64,000 nucleotides of DNA from Coix lacryma-jobi var. lacryma-jobi (taxonomy: Eukaryota; Streptophyta; Magnoliopsida; Poales; Poaceae), in assembly GCA_009763385.1 (NCBI GenBank), contig CM019825.1, forward strand, positions 114,137,131 to 114,201,130. Reading direction: 5' to 3'. The notes beneath the pieces are model-generated. The model was not told where the DNA came from. It saw nothing but the letters and a program-made list of their open reading frames with translations, and searched no databases. The position numbers and the translations under genes were made by a program. Shown in pieces: positions 42,092 through 54,382 of this stretch (its first letter is position 1; each line of letters begins with the position of its first letter).

Positions 42092-45000
42092 CTAAGGCCC
42101 GCCAAGGTGGGCGCCGAGCTCGCCAAGGTCACCATCATCGTCCTGAAGGCGGACAGCATCCAGCTTCTGCCTCAGGACCGCGATTGCGTTCATGATCAGC
42201 TCGTAGGCTGTGATGGCCCCAGTTGTTTCTACAGTGAAGATGAAGCTGTCCTCCTTCGCCTTGATCTCAACTAAGCCTGGCTTTCCGATGGCCTCAGCGT
42301 GCTTGATCACCTCATCGTCATAGGTGTATGCCTCGGCATTTTTCACCACCACCTGATAATTTATACAGAATAGAATGCAGCTGCTTAACACCATGGGTTT
42401 ATTATAAAAGGAATCATAATTTGTATATAATTTGTACACATATTAATTAAGCTAATATGATTATGTATGGATTATATTTGTATATTATTGTTGCTTATAC
42501 GAGAGAGATACTCATGTGTTGCATTTGTACCCTAGGAGAGTGAGTTGAAGAGAATGTTATAAGTTGCAAAGTAGAAATATAGTATGGTGATGTATGGAAT
42601 CCATTTCTCTCTCTCACCCTATGAATTTGAGGTAGGCATATATGTGAACCTTGGAAAGTGGTGGAATATCAAATTCCAAGACAAATAGGCTAGTTTATTG
42701 AGTGAATTCCAATTCCACCAAAATAAAGGGATCCAAACGGGCGCTAAAAGGAAAATGCGCTAGTGAAAGAGGCACAAGCAATTCTGTCAAATGTTGCGCC
42801 AAGTGGCCCAGCATTGGTGATCAATTACAAGATTGATTTCCACTAAAGCTGATTAACGACAGACAAATCATTCAAGCTAAACAAGGAACAAAGCAAGCAT
42901 AAGCCAAATTTGTAATTGCACAGTTGCCACGCTCAACAACCTGAATTAAACGAAACTGAAATGCATGAAACAACAGTAAAAGCATGCATGGCTCAAACCT
43001 CACATTATCTCTGCCAATGAAACAACAGCTATGGTGTTATGCTGTCTCAATAACTTACCTGCAATATTTACCGTGAAATTTTCCCCTTAGATTTCAAGTG
43101 GAGCCTTCATGTCTCATTTAAATACCCTAATTCTACATTATGCTGTTGTTTCTGTTGAAAGGGGCAATTTATGGTTAACCTAAGACCTCTGCATGCCCCA
43201 TCTTTTCAGAAAGCATAACACCATATCTGGTGGGCTGCGTTTGTTGGCTTTACAGGGAAGAGCCTACATTTGCAAAATAAAAATTGAACCATAGAGGTGA
43301 TTCACGGTTCAAATACATGTTAGAGTTGATTAGCTTTTACGATGATCAAGATCAGCTTTTGAAGAAATTTGGCAGAAAAAAAATATTGTTGATGTGATGT
43401 GACAAAGGGACACTTAAGAACCATCCACAAGATACCCTGCCTGTTGTGGGTTAACAAGACTCACCTCCATCAAATGGATTCTCTTTTCAGTTTTCACTAA
43501 TGGAAGGTTTTCATACCATCATATGACAGGTTAATCATATTGTATTTTGCCTGTCCCCAAAATCCATAAACATGTTTTCAAATGCTGCTAAAGAAACAAT
43601 CACCAAAGCAGCAAGAGACTAGCAACTATATATTTTATTAAGCTAAATCAAATTCACAAAAATAAGTTTAAATGGAAAATAGTGCAAGCTTAGGATAATT
43701 TAAGAACAGTTCAATGTACTATTGTCTGCATTAATTCTAAGGTGACCCTTATGCGGCGTGAGCGGCAAGGAGTGCATAGAGGGGATCTGAGGAGCAGCTG
43801 AGACTGAGAGCTAGAGCGCAGAGGGTAGCAAGGAAGTGGCAAGGTGGGTTCGTCGCCAGCGGCTGCGGCACAGGATTGCCAGTCGCCACTGTCGAAGGGG
43901 AAACCCACCCGCACGAGAGGTTTATTCCTTCTTCGATAGTTTCTTTACAGCAAGGAAAGTGACCTTTATACTCAGGTGCAATGTTTTCAGGTCATCCGAT
44001 TAATCACGATTACTCATCCTTATCGCCCCTGGTGTTCGATTAGGAGGCCCAACTTGGTTAGCTCGACCAGAAAGCTCGTCGTCCGATTAGTCGACGAGAA
44101 ATCGCGATTAGTCGTCCGACCAGGACATGGACGGCCAGTTTGGCTACTCTGTTTTTGGGCCTGTTTTAACTGGGCGGACATGTGGACTACTGGGTTTGCA
44201 GTTTGGCCTGTTAGTGACTTATAGAATTATTAGATAGAATAGGAGGCACACAGGAATATGGACCTCTTGACAGTGCAGAAAAGAGAAGAAAACAACTCCC
44301 AGAAGTAATAAAGTCACCAGCTAATCACTAATGCAGTCTTGATGTTTGCTTTATTATGTATACTATCCTAAGTTCAAGAAGGCGCTAGGCAGTTTCTAGG
44401 CGACGACCCACGGCCTAGAGCCTAGGGGGCCTAGGGGATTCAAGGCGTTTTTCTAGGCAATGGCTAATACAAGCAAAAGTACTTAAAAGAAAAGAAAAAA
44501 TAGAGATTATTGCTCATGGAATAGGGAAAAAAGAGAAGAAGGCTGTATGTAAAGCCCATAGAGCAGCCCAGGCCCATATCTGAGGAGCAAGCCTTATCTC
44601 TGGCCTCATCCCCACCTTATCTGCACCCGTCCCTACTTCCTCCGCACCGTTCGCCGCCCCGACCACGCCTCCTCTGCTGCTCGCACTCGCCGCCGCCCCC
44701 GTCCAGCCTTCCCCGTCCCTGCTTCTCCGCCTTCTCTGCCACGGTCCCCGCCTCTAGCCTCCTCTCCCTCTCTTGCATCTCTCTCTTGCTCGTCGCGCGC
44801 CGGCGGAAGCAGCAGCCCGGCGAGGAGCGCTGCAGGCGGGGAGGAGCTACGGGCGCGACTGCTTCTTCCCTCCGCTGCCGCTCAGCCTGCTTCCACTCTG
44901 CCAAATCGTCGCCGACACACTGCCCTACGCCGCAGATGTGCCACGCCCGCCTAGTGGTCCGCCTACCCCCATAGGCCAGGCGGAAGCCCTTCGCCCAGCG

Positions 45001-46559
45001 CCTAGGCGTGCCTAGGCGAGCGCCTTTTTGAACTTTGATACTATCTAGTATATATAGAGGTATATATATAGGTATATGTCCTGATATAAATGGATGACTA
45101 GATGGACGACCAGGGTTGATTAATCGGCCTGGTCGACGACTAATCGCGATTAATCTCCTGGTCAGTCCCAAGGCGACCAGGTTCGACCAGACGACCTGAA
45201 AACATTGCTCAGGTGCACTGTTAACAAACTTGGAAATAAACTCCTAACAATCCTCCCAATTAATGACTCCCTAACCAACCCAACCGGTCCAGCTCTTGCC
45301 AATCCTAACCACGAGCTGGGCTCGGTGGTCGTCGGGTGCCACCTATATGGGTGCCCTACAAATGAGTCCACAACAAAGCCACAGTGCAAGCAACACACAG
45401 CTAGAGGCAAACAGCTAAGGAATGAGCATCTCGGTCTTTTAGAATATCAGAAATTCAATTAGATGTTACAAGGTTTTTTTTTCTCAAATACACAGGAGAG
45501 CTGACACATTTCATTCCCAAAAAAGAAAAGGTCAAGTGCAAAATAAGGCCCATCAATAGTAACAATGTGGTCTGGTGGCTTCTCTGTGGTGCCCTTACGA
45601 CTTACGAGTCAATAAACAGTGTAAACTACATTTGCACAATCACTTGCTAATTTCCCTCCAAATGATATATTCTCAATACTGAGTCTTAATGCCCAAAATG
45701 CAGGAGATAAAGAAATATAACCTTTGATTAAATAGTGCCAATGCAAGCTATGATACTCTTTAAGTTCCATTAGAATTTGTACGTGGCTATCCAATTATGG
45801 AAGTTTTTTTTAGCTTTTGCATTTAGTGTACACTCTGCAGCTCAGACATATGTCGTCTTTAACTGCATGTCAAAGCACATGGTGTGTCATGTGGCTAGAC
45901 CTGGTAATGGACTAAATCCAAATCCAAACTAGAATAATCCAAGAAAAATTCAAACATAAAGAATCCACCTCCAGTCCAGTTTAAAACAGAAGAAATCCAA
46001 TCCAATCCACCTGCTGAACATCAAAGGTCCATCCATAATCCAAATAACATCTAGCCAAGATGGGCCCTTGGTCCTGGAGGTTGGCCTGGTGGTGGGCGGC
46101 GTAATCTGGGGCGGCGCCAGGTAGCTGGTGAGATTAGAGAGGAGAGATCCAGAGAAGGAATAGAGTTGGGTGGAAGTCTGCTTTAGTCATGGACAGAAGC
46201 AGGGTGAGGAAGTCTGCTCGGAGGTGGCCTAGGAGCAGCACTCCTCTCCACCTACGCTGTGTCGAACAGAAAGAGTCAGCCTTTACCTGTCGCTGCAGTG
46301 GGAGACCAGGACAGAAGCGATGAGATACGTGAGGGCATGTGGGCACAGATGAATATCCAATGGATGTTTGGACATCACATTTTGGTTATCCATAATCCAA
46401 AACGTTTTACGGACTTTAGGTCCAAATATTATCCAATCCCAAACTAATCCATCCAATGTAGCCTGAAGAAAAATTCCAATTAATTTTGGACAATCCAAGT
46501 CCTTTTCCACGTCTACATGTAGCTAGGCGACTTGGACGCCAAGAAAATTCTCCCTCCCT

Positions 46560-46604
<45 letters not shown>

Positions 46605-48635
46605 ATCACCAATCCTGAGCATAGACAGCAAGTTGTCTTACAATTAGGCTCACGAAACTGATATGGCAGATTTTGAAATACAGTACAACGCAAACTGCAT
46701 TAGTGAAAGAATACAGTTACCAATATACAAGGAACTAGTGGTTGAATAGTATCATAGTTGCAGCATGGAACTGTAAAGTACTACATAATGATAAATATTG
46801 AATTCTATGGATCACATCAATGATAGATCAAGACAAGAAAATAATTCAGAATTACTAGAGAAAGCAAGCTGACCTGATTAGCTGAATCAAGCTCAAATAC
46901 TTTTGTAGGGCTGCTTTCGATGAAGCTTATTCTCTCATCCACTGTCAATGTTTCCATTAGTTCTTCATTGATATGTATGTCAGGCTCATACATGAAAGTC
47001 ACGGTAGCAGCTGGTGACCATTTGGCATGATCCTTGCCAATTCCTTTCCTAGCAATGGCACGGAGCCTTAGTTCTTGCCCCCGACGCAGCTTTACAATAA
47101 GTATGCCCCTGAAATCAGCAACATACAATAAGCTGACTACTCAATAGCTAGTACACAAACAAATTTCAGGCTTCCCAAATGCCAAATGTATCCATATTCA
47201 AGGGAAAAAGAACATTTTTAAGGAAATAGAAATAATCGTTTCTAAGCAAACAAATCTGGTTCATGGTTCAATTGTCTTTCCTCCAGATTCCAAAGTAAAA
47301 CAAATTCCTAGCAAAAGTTTGCCCAGTACAAAGTGCACTGACTTTATATACCCCATGAAAACATCTATACAGGCACAACATGCATCTGTACCAAGTGTTT
47401 TACATTTTTTAGTGGATGAAACTTTTGAAAGGTTTTGACAATGAACACAAGAGTTGAAGACAGCTACTAAAAAAAGATACATCTAAGAACCATGCTTTTT
47501 TATACCTATCATGATTCAAATCACTACCAATTAGAATAGAGATTATTACTGTCTGCTCATAATGCAGCTGTCAATAAACAGTGTGGTACAAGGATATCTC
47601 TTTTGCCCCTGCTATTTTAACATATATTAAATTGAACTGCATTCATTTATAAAGTAAAAGTTGGTTAAGCATGGTTGAAACACAGTTCCATAACAGCCAT
47701 ATATTGTCTGTCCATTGCAACCCTGAGTGTACAATGCTGATGGCACAAATTTCTTTGTAACAAGAGAATGTGCACAAGAAGCTGGGGGATGGCTGTAGAG
47801 GTTTCACCTTTTAACCATCTTAAATTTAGGCATCAACAAATGAATATTTATGAATGAAATTTGAGGATACTAACGCAACCATTGAGATCCACTAAAAAGA
47901 GTTCAATTGTCTGCCAAAAGCAAGGAGACGTGTTCAAATCTAACCCATGCAGATAACAAAATGATAAATGGAGATATCAGATTCAATTGATTCCAAGCCT
48001 CAAATAACAGTACACGTTCTGATGGACCCATCATTCAAATCAAAATTAGAAATTATTAAGCATGACTAATAGCAGAATGAATTGAGCAACATACAATAAG
48101 GCCACAAGCAGGTGGGGCAACTAGCTAAATAATCGATGACTTGCCTATTTTCGTTAGAGGCGTTTGCTCCAAAGGGGTCGGTGCCGCCGAGCGCCTGCTG
48201 GTAGGCGCGTGCTTGGTCGACTGGGCAGACCTTGGGATCCATGGACCTCAGGTCGTTGGATGTGACCTCGAGCGTCTGGTCGGAGTCGGTGGCGCGCGCG
48301 GCGAGGTGAAACTCGACGGAGCAGTACTCGCAGGAGCCGTCGCCGTCGCAAGCGTCGCAGTCCCGAGAGAAGCGCATTTGCATGGCGGCGGCGGAGGTGA
48401 GCGGGATGAGCCCCAGGCGGTGGGCAATGAACTCGTCGTTGAGGACGGAGGAGTTAACCTCGATCTCGACGAGATCGATGGCGACGGTTGGGACCTCGGC
48501 GATCATGACGCGGCGGAGGGCGTTGGCCATGCTGGCGTCGGTGTCGCGGAGCTCGAACTTGGCGTAGTCGTCCTTGAGCTCGCGGATCCGAACGCGGGGG
48601 AAGCGCTGGTACGATGCGCCGGCAGGGCGGTCCAT
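42092..48635 (-). CDS. NRPB3: RNA polymerase II subunit 3 (NRPB3; also serves Pol IV/V)
   Basis: Three exons, at 48635-48145, 47108-46874 and 42352-42092, join in phase to 328 codons plus stop, close to the roughly 320 residues usual for the family. The protein pairs with NRPB11 to form the assembly platform of the nuclear polymerase. The first exon holds the alpha-like motif (ALRRVMIAEVPTVAIDLVEI) and four cysteines, C93, C96, C102 and C105 (CDACDGDGSCEYC), the zinc site of Rpb3. The second has KLRRGQELRLRAIARKGIG and KDHAKWSPA. The third ends with ELGAHLGG. I took Met at 48633-48635 because the family starts there; an upstream in-frame Met at 48713 would add an unlikely leader. Intron 1 (47109-48144) appears to use a GC donor. 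Intron 2 (42353-46873) is 4.5 kb and holds three hAT-like elements. Confidence 0.95.
43979..45207. mobile_element. non-autonomous hAT element in NRPB3 intron 2
   Basis: 1,229 bp with inverted ends CAATGTTTTCAGGTCATC and, from the right, CAATGTTTTCAGGTCGTC. A perfect 8-bp target duplication CTCAGGTG lies at 43971-43978 and 45208-45215. Ends of the CAatG type plus 8-bp duplication place it in hAT. Subterminal GATTAATC/GCGATTAGTCG motifs recur. No transposase frame. A second hAT-like element sits inside it. Confidence 0.92.
44368..45037. mobile_element. hAT-like element nested inside the previous one
   Basis: 670 bp. Ends are CTAAGTTCAAGAAGGCG and, from the right, CAAAGTTCAAAAAGGCG. An 8-bp duplication ATACTATC lies at 44360-44367 and 45038-45045. 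Subterminal GCCTAGG motifs are abundant. The right half, about 44600-45000, is GC-rich with a long frame on the - strand that resembles no known protein; it may be cargo. Confidence 0.88.
45896..46515. mobile_element. non-autonomous hAT element (Ac-type ends) in NRPB3 intron 2
   Basis: 620 bp. TAGACCTGGTAATGGAC at the left and, from the right, TAGACGTGGAAAAGGAC. Flanks CATGTGGC (45888-45895) and CATGTAGC (46516-46523) are an 8-bp duplication with one mismatch. Repeated ATCCAAATCC/AATCCAATCC blocks lie near both ends. Confidence 0.8.
46550..46603. repeat. CCCT/CT microsatellite
   Basis: A run of CCCT units passing into about 20 CT units, inside NRPB3 intron 2. Confidence 0.9.
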
Positions 48636-48995
48636 CTCCCTAGCGCGCGCGCGCTGGCCGCCGTCGGAGAGGAGGGTCTGGGCCTGGTTGCTAGTGTGAG
48701 TGCGACGCCGCAAAGGGTTTTGGGGCCGGGTGGGGTGGGGAATTGGGAATTTCGGGATAACGGCGACAACGCCGAGAGAACTGTCTCAGAAAAAGAAAGG
48801 ATGCATATTTGTTGCCCCTTTGAGCTTTAGGTGGGCCGTCCTGGCATGTGGCAACTAAGAAAGGCCCAATTGCTAGGTTGAAACCCCTCATCTGTCTAAA
48901 ACCCTAGTTCGGTGAGGCGGCGGCGCGGCGACCGGTGAGACGACCGGCCGAGCGAGTGAGCCAGGGAGCTCCCTGCAAACCAAGCCGCGGAGTAA
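48636..48995. promoter_or_regulatory. divergent NRPB3-PRMT3 promoter
   Basis: The two start codons are 360 bp apart, head to head. Within the gap are a telo-box AAACCCTA (48898-48905) and two site II-type motifs, TGGGCC (48832-48837) and GGCCCA (48863-48868). In plants this pair of elements is known from promoters of ribosome-biogenesis and other housekeeping genes, bound by TCP and telo-box factors. No clear TATA box is seen. Shared control of a polymerase subunit and an arginine methyltransferase is inferred. Confidence 0.75.
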
Positions 48996-51900
48996 ATGGA
49001 GCGCAGCCCTGCAGACAAGGAGGTGGTCGAGGCAGAAGAGCCGCTAAGGTCTGATGAGGAGGAGGAGGAAGATGAGGAGGAAGGAGAGGAGGGGTGGGAC
49101 GACTGGTGCTCCGACGGCGAAGATGTTGGCGGCGGGCTGCTGTGCTTGTTCTGTAGCTCGCGTTTCGACACCGAGAGCTCACTCTTCGAGCACTGCGCCG
49201 CCGAGCACTGCTTCGATTTCCACAGCATTGTGAAGGAGCTGGGGCTGGATTTCTACAGCTGCATCAAGCTCATCAACTTTGTCCGCTCCAAGGTGTGTCA
49301 GCAACACCCTTCTGCTGACAGTAATATTTTCTGGGCCACGTTAATGCTTGCAGTAGTTTTATCGGCTCAATTGCTTTGCTTAATATAAATGGTTCTATGG
49401 TGGTATGAAGAGATGATTAAGGTTGCAATCTTGTTAATATGAATATCTGGAGAAAATTGCAAAAACTGCGAAGCGCATTGTTTCGAGTCCCATTTTTGCA
49501 ATTTTCTCGAATATCTGAGCGTACTCTGCTTGATTTCTAGCCGTTGCTGATTCGTAGGTTGCAGAGAAAAAATGCTGGAGCTGTGGCGAAGCATTCTCTT
49601 CCAACAACGAACTTTGCAGCCAATGGCATGCAGTGGAGAGATACCTAATTGACGGAAAGGTGCCATGGGAGGACGATGTGTACTTGAAACCTTTCATGGA
49701 AGACGACTCCCTTTTGCATAGCTTGTCAATCGATGACAATGAAGATGAGGACTGTGGGATGTCAATGGAAAGCGGACAATGTTCAGCAGGGAATGGGGTT
49801 TTAGCTGAACCACCGGGGAACAAGCTGAGCAACATATCAGAAAGAAATGGTTCTGATATCAGCGCTCAATTTCAGCAAGAATGTACTGTTGGGAGTACAC
49901 AAGGGGAGGGCAGGGAGTCTCTTGCTGATGCGACGAATGATAGCCACCTAAAGGTTGCACGTGCTAGTGTTAATGCCAAGGCAATCAAAACAGTCGATGA
50001 TAACTACTTTGGATCTTACAGTTCATTTGGTATCCACAGGGAGATGCTCGGTGATAAAGTATGTGAACTCTTTCTGGATTTGTGGTCAGCAAGTTCATGT
50101 CAAATATGTGTGTCTATTCATGTCCGATATGTATTTGTGTGGTCTGAGAACACTGAATGCTCTGAATAACCTTTTTCAGGTCAGAACAGATGCTTACAGA
50201 GATGCAATTTTAGGCAATCCTAGCCTATTAAGTGGAGCAACTGTACTGGATGTTGGTTGCGGCACAGGAATTTTAAGGTATCGAAGCATTCACTATATTA
50301 TGATCACCTACTGATTACTTATACGCATGGGGGTTAGTTTATCTTAACCATGCAAGCCTTAGATCCTGTAAAGGCAAATAGGCTTCATATTGCACATCTG
50401 GAAAACATAACCACTGGAATTAGCCCTGTGCATGGGTGGGTTTCGATGGGTCTGGATGGATTTTTGATGCACCCATGAATACATGAGTTAGCTGGGTTTG
50501 GATTGGGTGGATTTGGGTGGGTTATATGGGTCTGGCCGGTGGTGGCCCGTGCGCACGTGCCGTGGCAGTGGGGAAGCCTGCAGCTGGATGAAATTGCGCC
50601 GCCACCGTGCCCCTCTGCCGCGGAGGCTAGCTGGACGCTGTAATAACTTGGCACCTACGCGGAGGTCGTCGTCAGACTTGTGCTGCAAGTGCTAGCTCGA
50701 CACCTGCATGCATGCTGTGAGAGCTAGTCTGGTCGTGGCACAGCGTGTGGTCCGCCACCGCCACGGCACATGGTGCGAATATTGGCGCTGCCGTGGTGTC
50801 GGCCTCAAATGGCAGAGATGACTCCGCGTTGATGGCCGCATCGCCGCTGTGGTGCGTCTCAAAGCTGAGCCCCGCTGCGATGTTGTCCGGCCCACAGGTT
50901 GTCTGTTGGCTCAGCACGGCGGTGATGCGGTCGCCCTTGTTATGGCCGTTGTGCTGCCATGCGCCAAGCACATAGAAGAAAGCAAGGAGCACAGTGACAT
51001 GGCCACCGCCAGGCTCAACGAGCTCCATGGCACTTGAAGAAGGGATCCATGGGTTAGCCGGATTTAACCCATATCCACCCAATCCATATATTTGTCTTTC
51101 TCTTGGTTTGGGTTGGTTTTTGGGTGGGTTGCATAACCCATGAACTGGCCTAACTGGAATAATAGTTGACAAGAAAGGTCTGGGTTGGATAATTGTACTC
51201 AACTGACTGGTTATGGATAATTTTGTCTTGGTTGCACATTAAGGTCCTAAGTAGTTACAGTGTTGACAAACCTGATCTAGTTCATGATTTAACTCAACCA
51301 TCTTCTATATCTAAAGTTTATAAGGATTGGCAAGACAAAAGTGTCATTTATCGATTCATTGCGAAAAAGTATTTTGATGGCATATAACTGTTTTGATTTA
51401 AGATGCTTCTGTAGAATGTAGATATTGCTAGTCATTTTTTAAAAAAATGACTTAGTAGTTAGGGAAATCTAAATGGACTTATGTTTGTGATCAGAAGTAA
51501 GTACTAAAGCTAGAACACCTTTCCTGTTGTGACCAAGAAGCACTGCATGTTATATAGTGATCTTATTTCTGGAGTCCAAGGCTGGTTGAGTAACTGACTA
51601 CTTTTGATGCATGGTGAATTGTCAATTTCGCATGTCCAGCTGTTGATATGCTTCCTATCTACAGTCTTTTTGCAGCTAAGGCTGGTGCATCCAGAGTTGT
51701 TGCTGTTGATGGGAGTGCAAAGATGGCTTCTGTGGCTACCCAAGTATGTCTCTTTTCTCTTCAATATTGTATTCACGGACCAATCTCTTTGCACCATGAG
51801 TATCTTATAGGTATTGCATGACGCAGGTTGCAAAGAATAATTGTCTGTTGCATGATGAAAACATGGAAGCAGAGCAAAAGCAGGGTAGTGCTCAAGTGAT

Positions 51901-54193
51901 AAGTGTTGTGCATACAAAGGCTGAAGAGCTAAACCAAAAAATACAAGTCCCACAAAATGGCTTTGATGTGTTAGTGAGTGAATGGATGGGATATTGCCTG
52001 CTGTATGAATCCATGCTAAGTTCTGTCCTATATGCACGTGATCATTTTCTAAAACCAGGTGGTGCTATTCTCCCAGATACTGCAACAATTGTAAGTCCAC
52101 AGTTGCTTGCTTTTATTTTGTCCTGTATTTTCTTCTGTTTGATAACTCGTGCCTGATCCACCCTCTAGTTTGGTGTTGGCTTCGGGAAAGGTGGAACTAG
52201 CTTGCCATTTTGGGAAAACGTATATGGCTTCGATATGTCATGTATTGGCAAAGAAGTAACTTCAACTTCAGCTCGATTTCCTGTAGTTGATGTACTGTCT
52301 TCTCAGGATATTGTGACAGAGACTGCTGTGCTCCATGTAAGTTCCTGTAACTTACTTAGCTTCACTTCTGATGTTGAATTTGTTAAATGTCTGTAGAGCT
52401 AGATATCAATCTGTGTGTTAACTACCTTAGGGTGCATAGAAACGTTTCGGATATGATGAATTGGAATCACTTTGTGAAACCGTTTGGCTGATAGACTGGG
52501 TTCCAATTCACAAAAAAAAGAATCAAATAAAAATATACTTAAAAAATTCCAAACTTTTTGTGGACAAAGAACAACTTAAATACAACCCACTTTAACTTGT
52601 CCCACTTAAAAAGGATTATTTGAAAAAAACATGAGGTGAGAAGGAAGAATGAGAATCACTAGAAACCACCTTCTCACCATTTCTCTCTTGTAGTACAAAA
52701 GCATGAAAGGTTTGGCTCCAGAATCGCTATGTCCTTTCTGCGTTTTGCACCGATTCCCACTGTTTCTCGCTAGAAATAGGAGTGGAACGGCTGCCAAACG
52801 CGCCCTTAATGCGATGCATGGGTTTCTTTATACAGCATGGGTTTCTTTATACAGGGTAAATTTAGCGAAAGACACCAAAGTTGCAGTACTTATCGCAAGA
52901 CTGCACTTTTTAAAAACCACCTTGTAGCTCCACAGAACTGCACCTTATTTAGCAACCTTTTTCTTTTGCAAAGTTACACTTTGAGGAATCAAGTTTAGAA
53001 AACTACACATTTAATGTCATCTGTATGGCAAAACTACACTTTTGAGATCTGATTACCTGAAGAGTGTAGTTATGAAATGAAGTGAGCACAAATGTGTAGT
53101 TTTCTGACATTAATAGGCAAGAAATAATAAGATTGGGTGACCCTAAGGGTAACTATCGAGCAGGTGGAGGTGACTCTTGCGATCTATGAATGAACAGATC
53201 GTGGGTGCCTTAGTAATTACAGAACCAACTCCACATGGTTATTGGCCATGCGTCCTTGCTATCTGAAAACAAGGTTCAATTCCTGCAACTTGATTTAGGC
53301 AAAACTGGAATATAAAAAGAAAAATCTCGTTCAACACATGTGGAATTCTCAAAGGCTGCCTTGTGTTGGTCATCTGACACAACTGAACAATGTTTGCACA
53401 ATCCCCTAAAAATGTGGTCTTTATTACATGGGCCCAGCCCAAGGACAGGTGGCAGAGCACCCCTTTTATTTGGCTCTCATTTTTTTTTGATGTCTTGATC
53501 TTCATTCGTTACAAGAATCACATAATTCATTCCATGTGCACAAGACCGAGTGGCTAGTCGTTGCATATCTGTTGTGGCTGGTGATGTGGTTTGAATTGAA
53601 GGGCTGATGTCCTCATCAAGAAAAGTGTAGTTTTGTTAAAAAAGAATTGTATTCTTATAATATTTTATATTTTGAGTATTCGGTAAAATGTGCTCAAATG
53701 CCGCTTTGAATTAAGGGATTTATACTAACATCTTGCTTCTATTTTTTGTTTTCAGTCCTTTGATCTTGCAAGTATGAAGGAAAGTGAGATGGATTTTACT
53801 GCAAGCTTTGAGCTGAGGCTCAGTGAAAGTAGTGCCACTGTGCCTGGAGTGACATGGTGTTATGGCATTGTCTTGTGGTTTGACACGGGGTTTACCAACA
53901 GATTCTGCAAGGAGAAGCCTGTTGTCCTCTCCACCTCTCCCTTCTCTACACCAACTCACTGGTCACAAACAATCTTCACCTTTCAAGAGCCCATCGCAAT
54001 GGCGAAGGAGGAATCAACCCTGGGTTCATCTGCATCGGCTGGCACAGTTGAGTGCCTAGCTACGATGCTCAGGTCTCGGATAAGCATTGTGAGGGCATCT
54101 GAGCACCGTAGCATAGACATATCGATTGAAACCACAGCAATCAGTTCAGATGGCCGGAAGCGCAGCTGGCCTGTTCAGATATTCAACTTGTGA
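48996..54193 (+). CDS. PRMT3: protein arginine methyltransferase 3
   Basis: Seven exons (48996-49292, 49558-50058, 50180-50277, 51665-51743, 51827-52090, 52169-52336, 53756-54193) join in phase with GT-AG borders to 614 codons plus stop. The enzyme transfers methyl groups from S-adenosylmethionine to arginines; PRMT3 homologues act in the cytosol on ribosomal protein uS5. After an acidic head there is a C2H2 finger (C50, C53, H66, H71), the mark of PRMT3. A linker carries a second possible zinc site (CWSCGEAF near 105-112). Motif I is VLDVGCGTG at 288-296. The double-E loop SEWMGYCLLYESM has E377 and E386. The THW loop is at 536-538 (THWSQTIF). All catalytic landmarks are present. It diverges from NRPB3. 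Introns 3 and 6 are enlarged by a hAT-like and a Tourist element. Confidence 0.96.
50421..51152. mobile_element. hAT-like element with GC-rich cargo in PRMT3 intron 3
   Basis: 732 bp. TAGCCCTGTGCATGGGT at the left and, from the right, TAGGCCAGTTCATGGGT. A perfect 8-bp duplication ACTGGAAT lies at 50413-50420 and 51153-51160. Subterminal GGGTGGGTT/AACCCATCC repeats are present on both sides. The middle, about 50540-51040, is GC-rich. On the - strand it carries an open frame (MELVEPGGGHVTVLLAFFYV onward) of more than 100 codons that I do not recognise, possibly a captured gene fragment. Confidence 0.9.
52430..52805. mobile_element. Tourist-type MITE in PRMT3 intron 6
   Basis: 376 bp. GGGTGCATAGAAACGTTT at the left and GGCTGCCAAACGCGCCC at the right are inverted ends. 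TTA flanks both sides (52427-52429 and 52806-52808). Confidence 0.75.
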
Positions 54194-54382
54194 CCAATCA
54201 CCATTATAGCTCATTGGATTCCCTACCATCTTATTCCATGAGCAGCAATTGTTTAAGAGTTTGTTTTGGTCGTTAAGTTTTGCACACTGAATGGAACACT
54301 TTGTCCAACAGATTTTGGGTAAATGATGATCGTGGGGATCAGATTGGAAGGTTTTATGGAATGGTTAGGGTGCAATGGTAAG

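Noticed and set aside
44617..45171. 184-codon - strand frame in NRPB3 intron 2
   Set aside because: Spans the right end of one hAT-like element and part of its host; Arg/Gly-rich with no domain. Kept only as possible cargo.
48141..48830. 229-codon frame on the + strand over NRPB3 exon 1
   Set aside because: Mirror frame of a GC-rich coding exon on the other strand; the - strand protein is unmistakably NRPB3.
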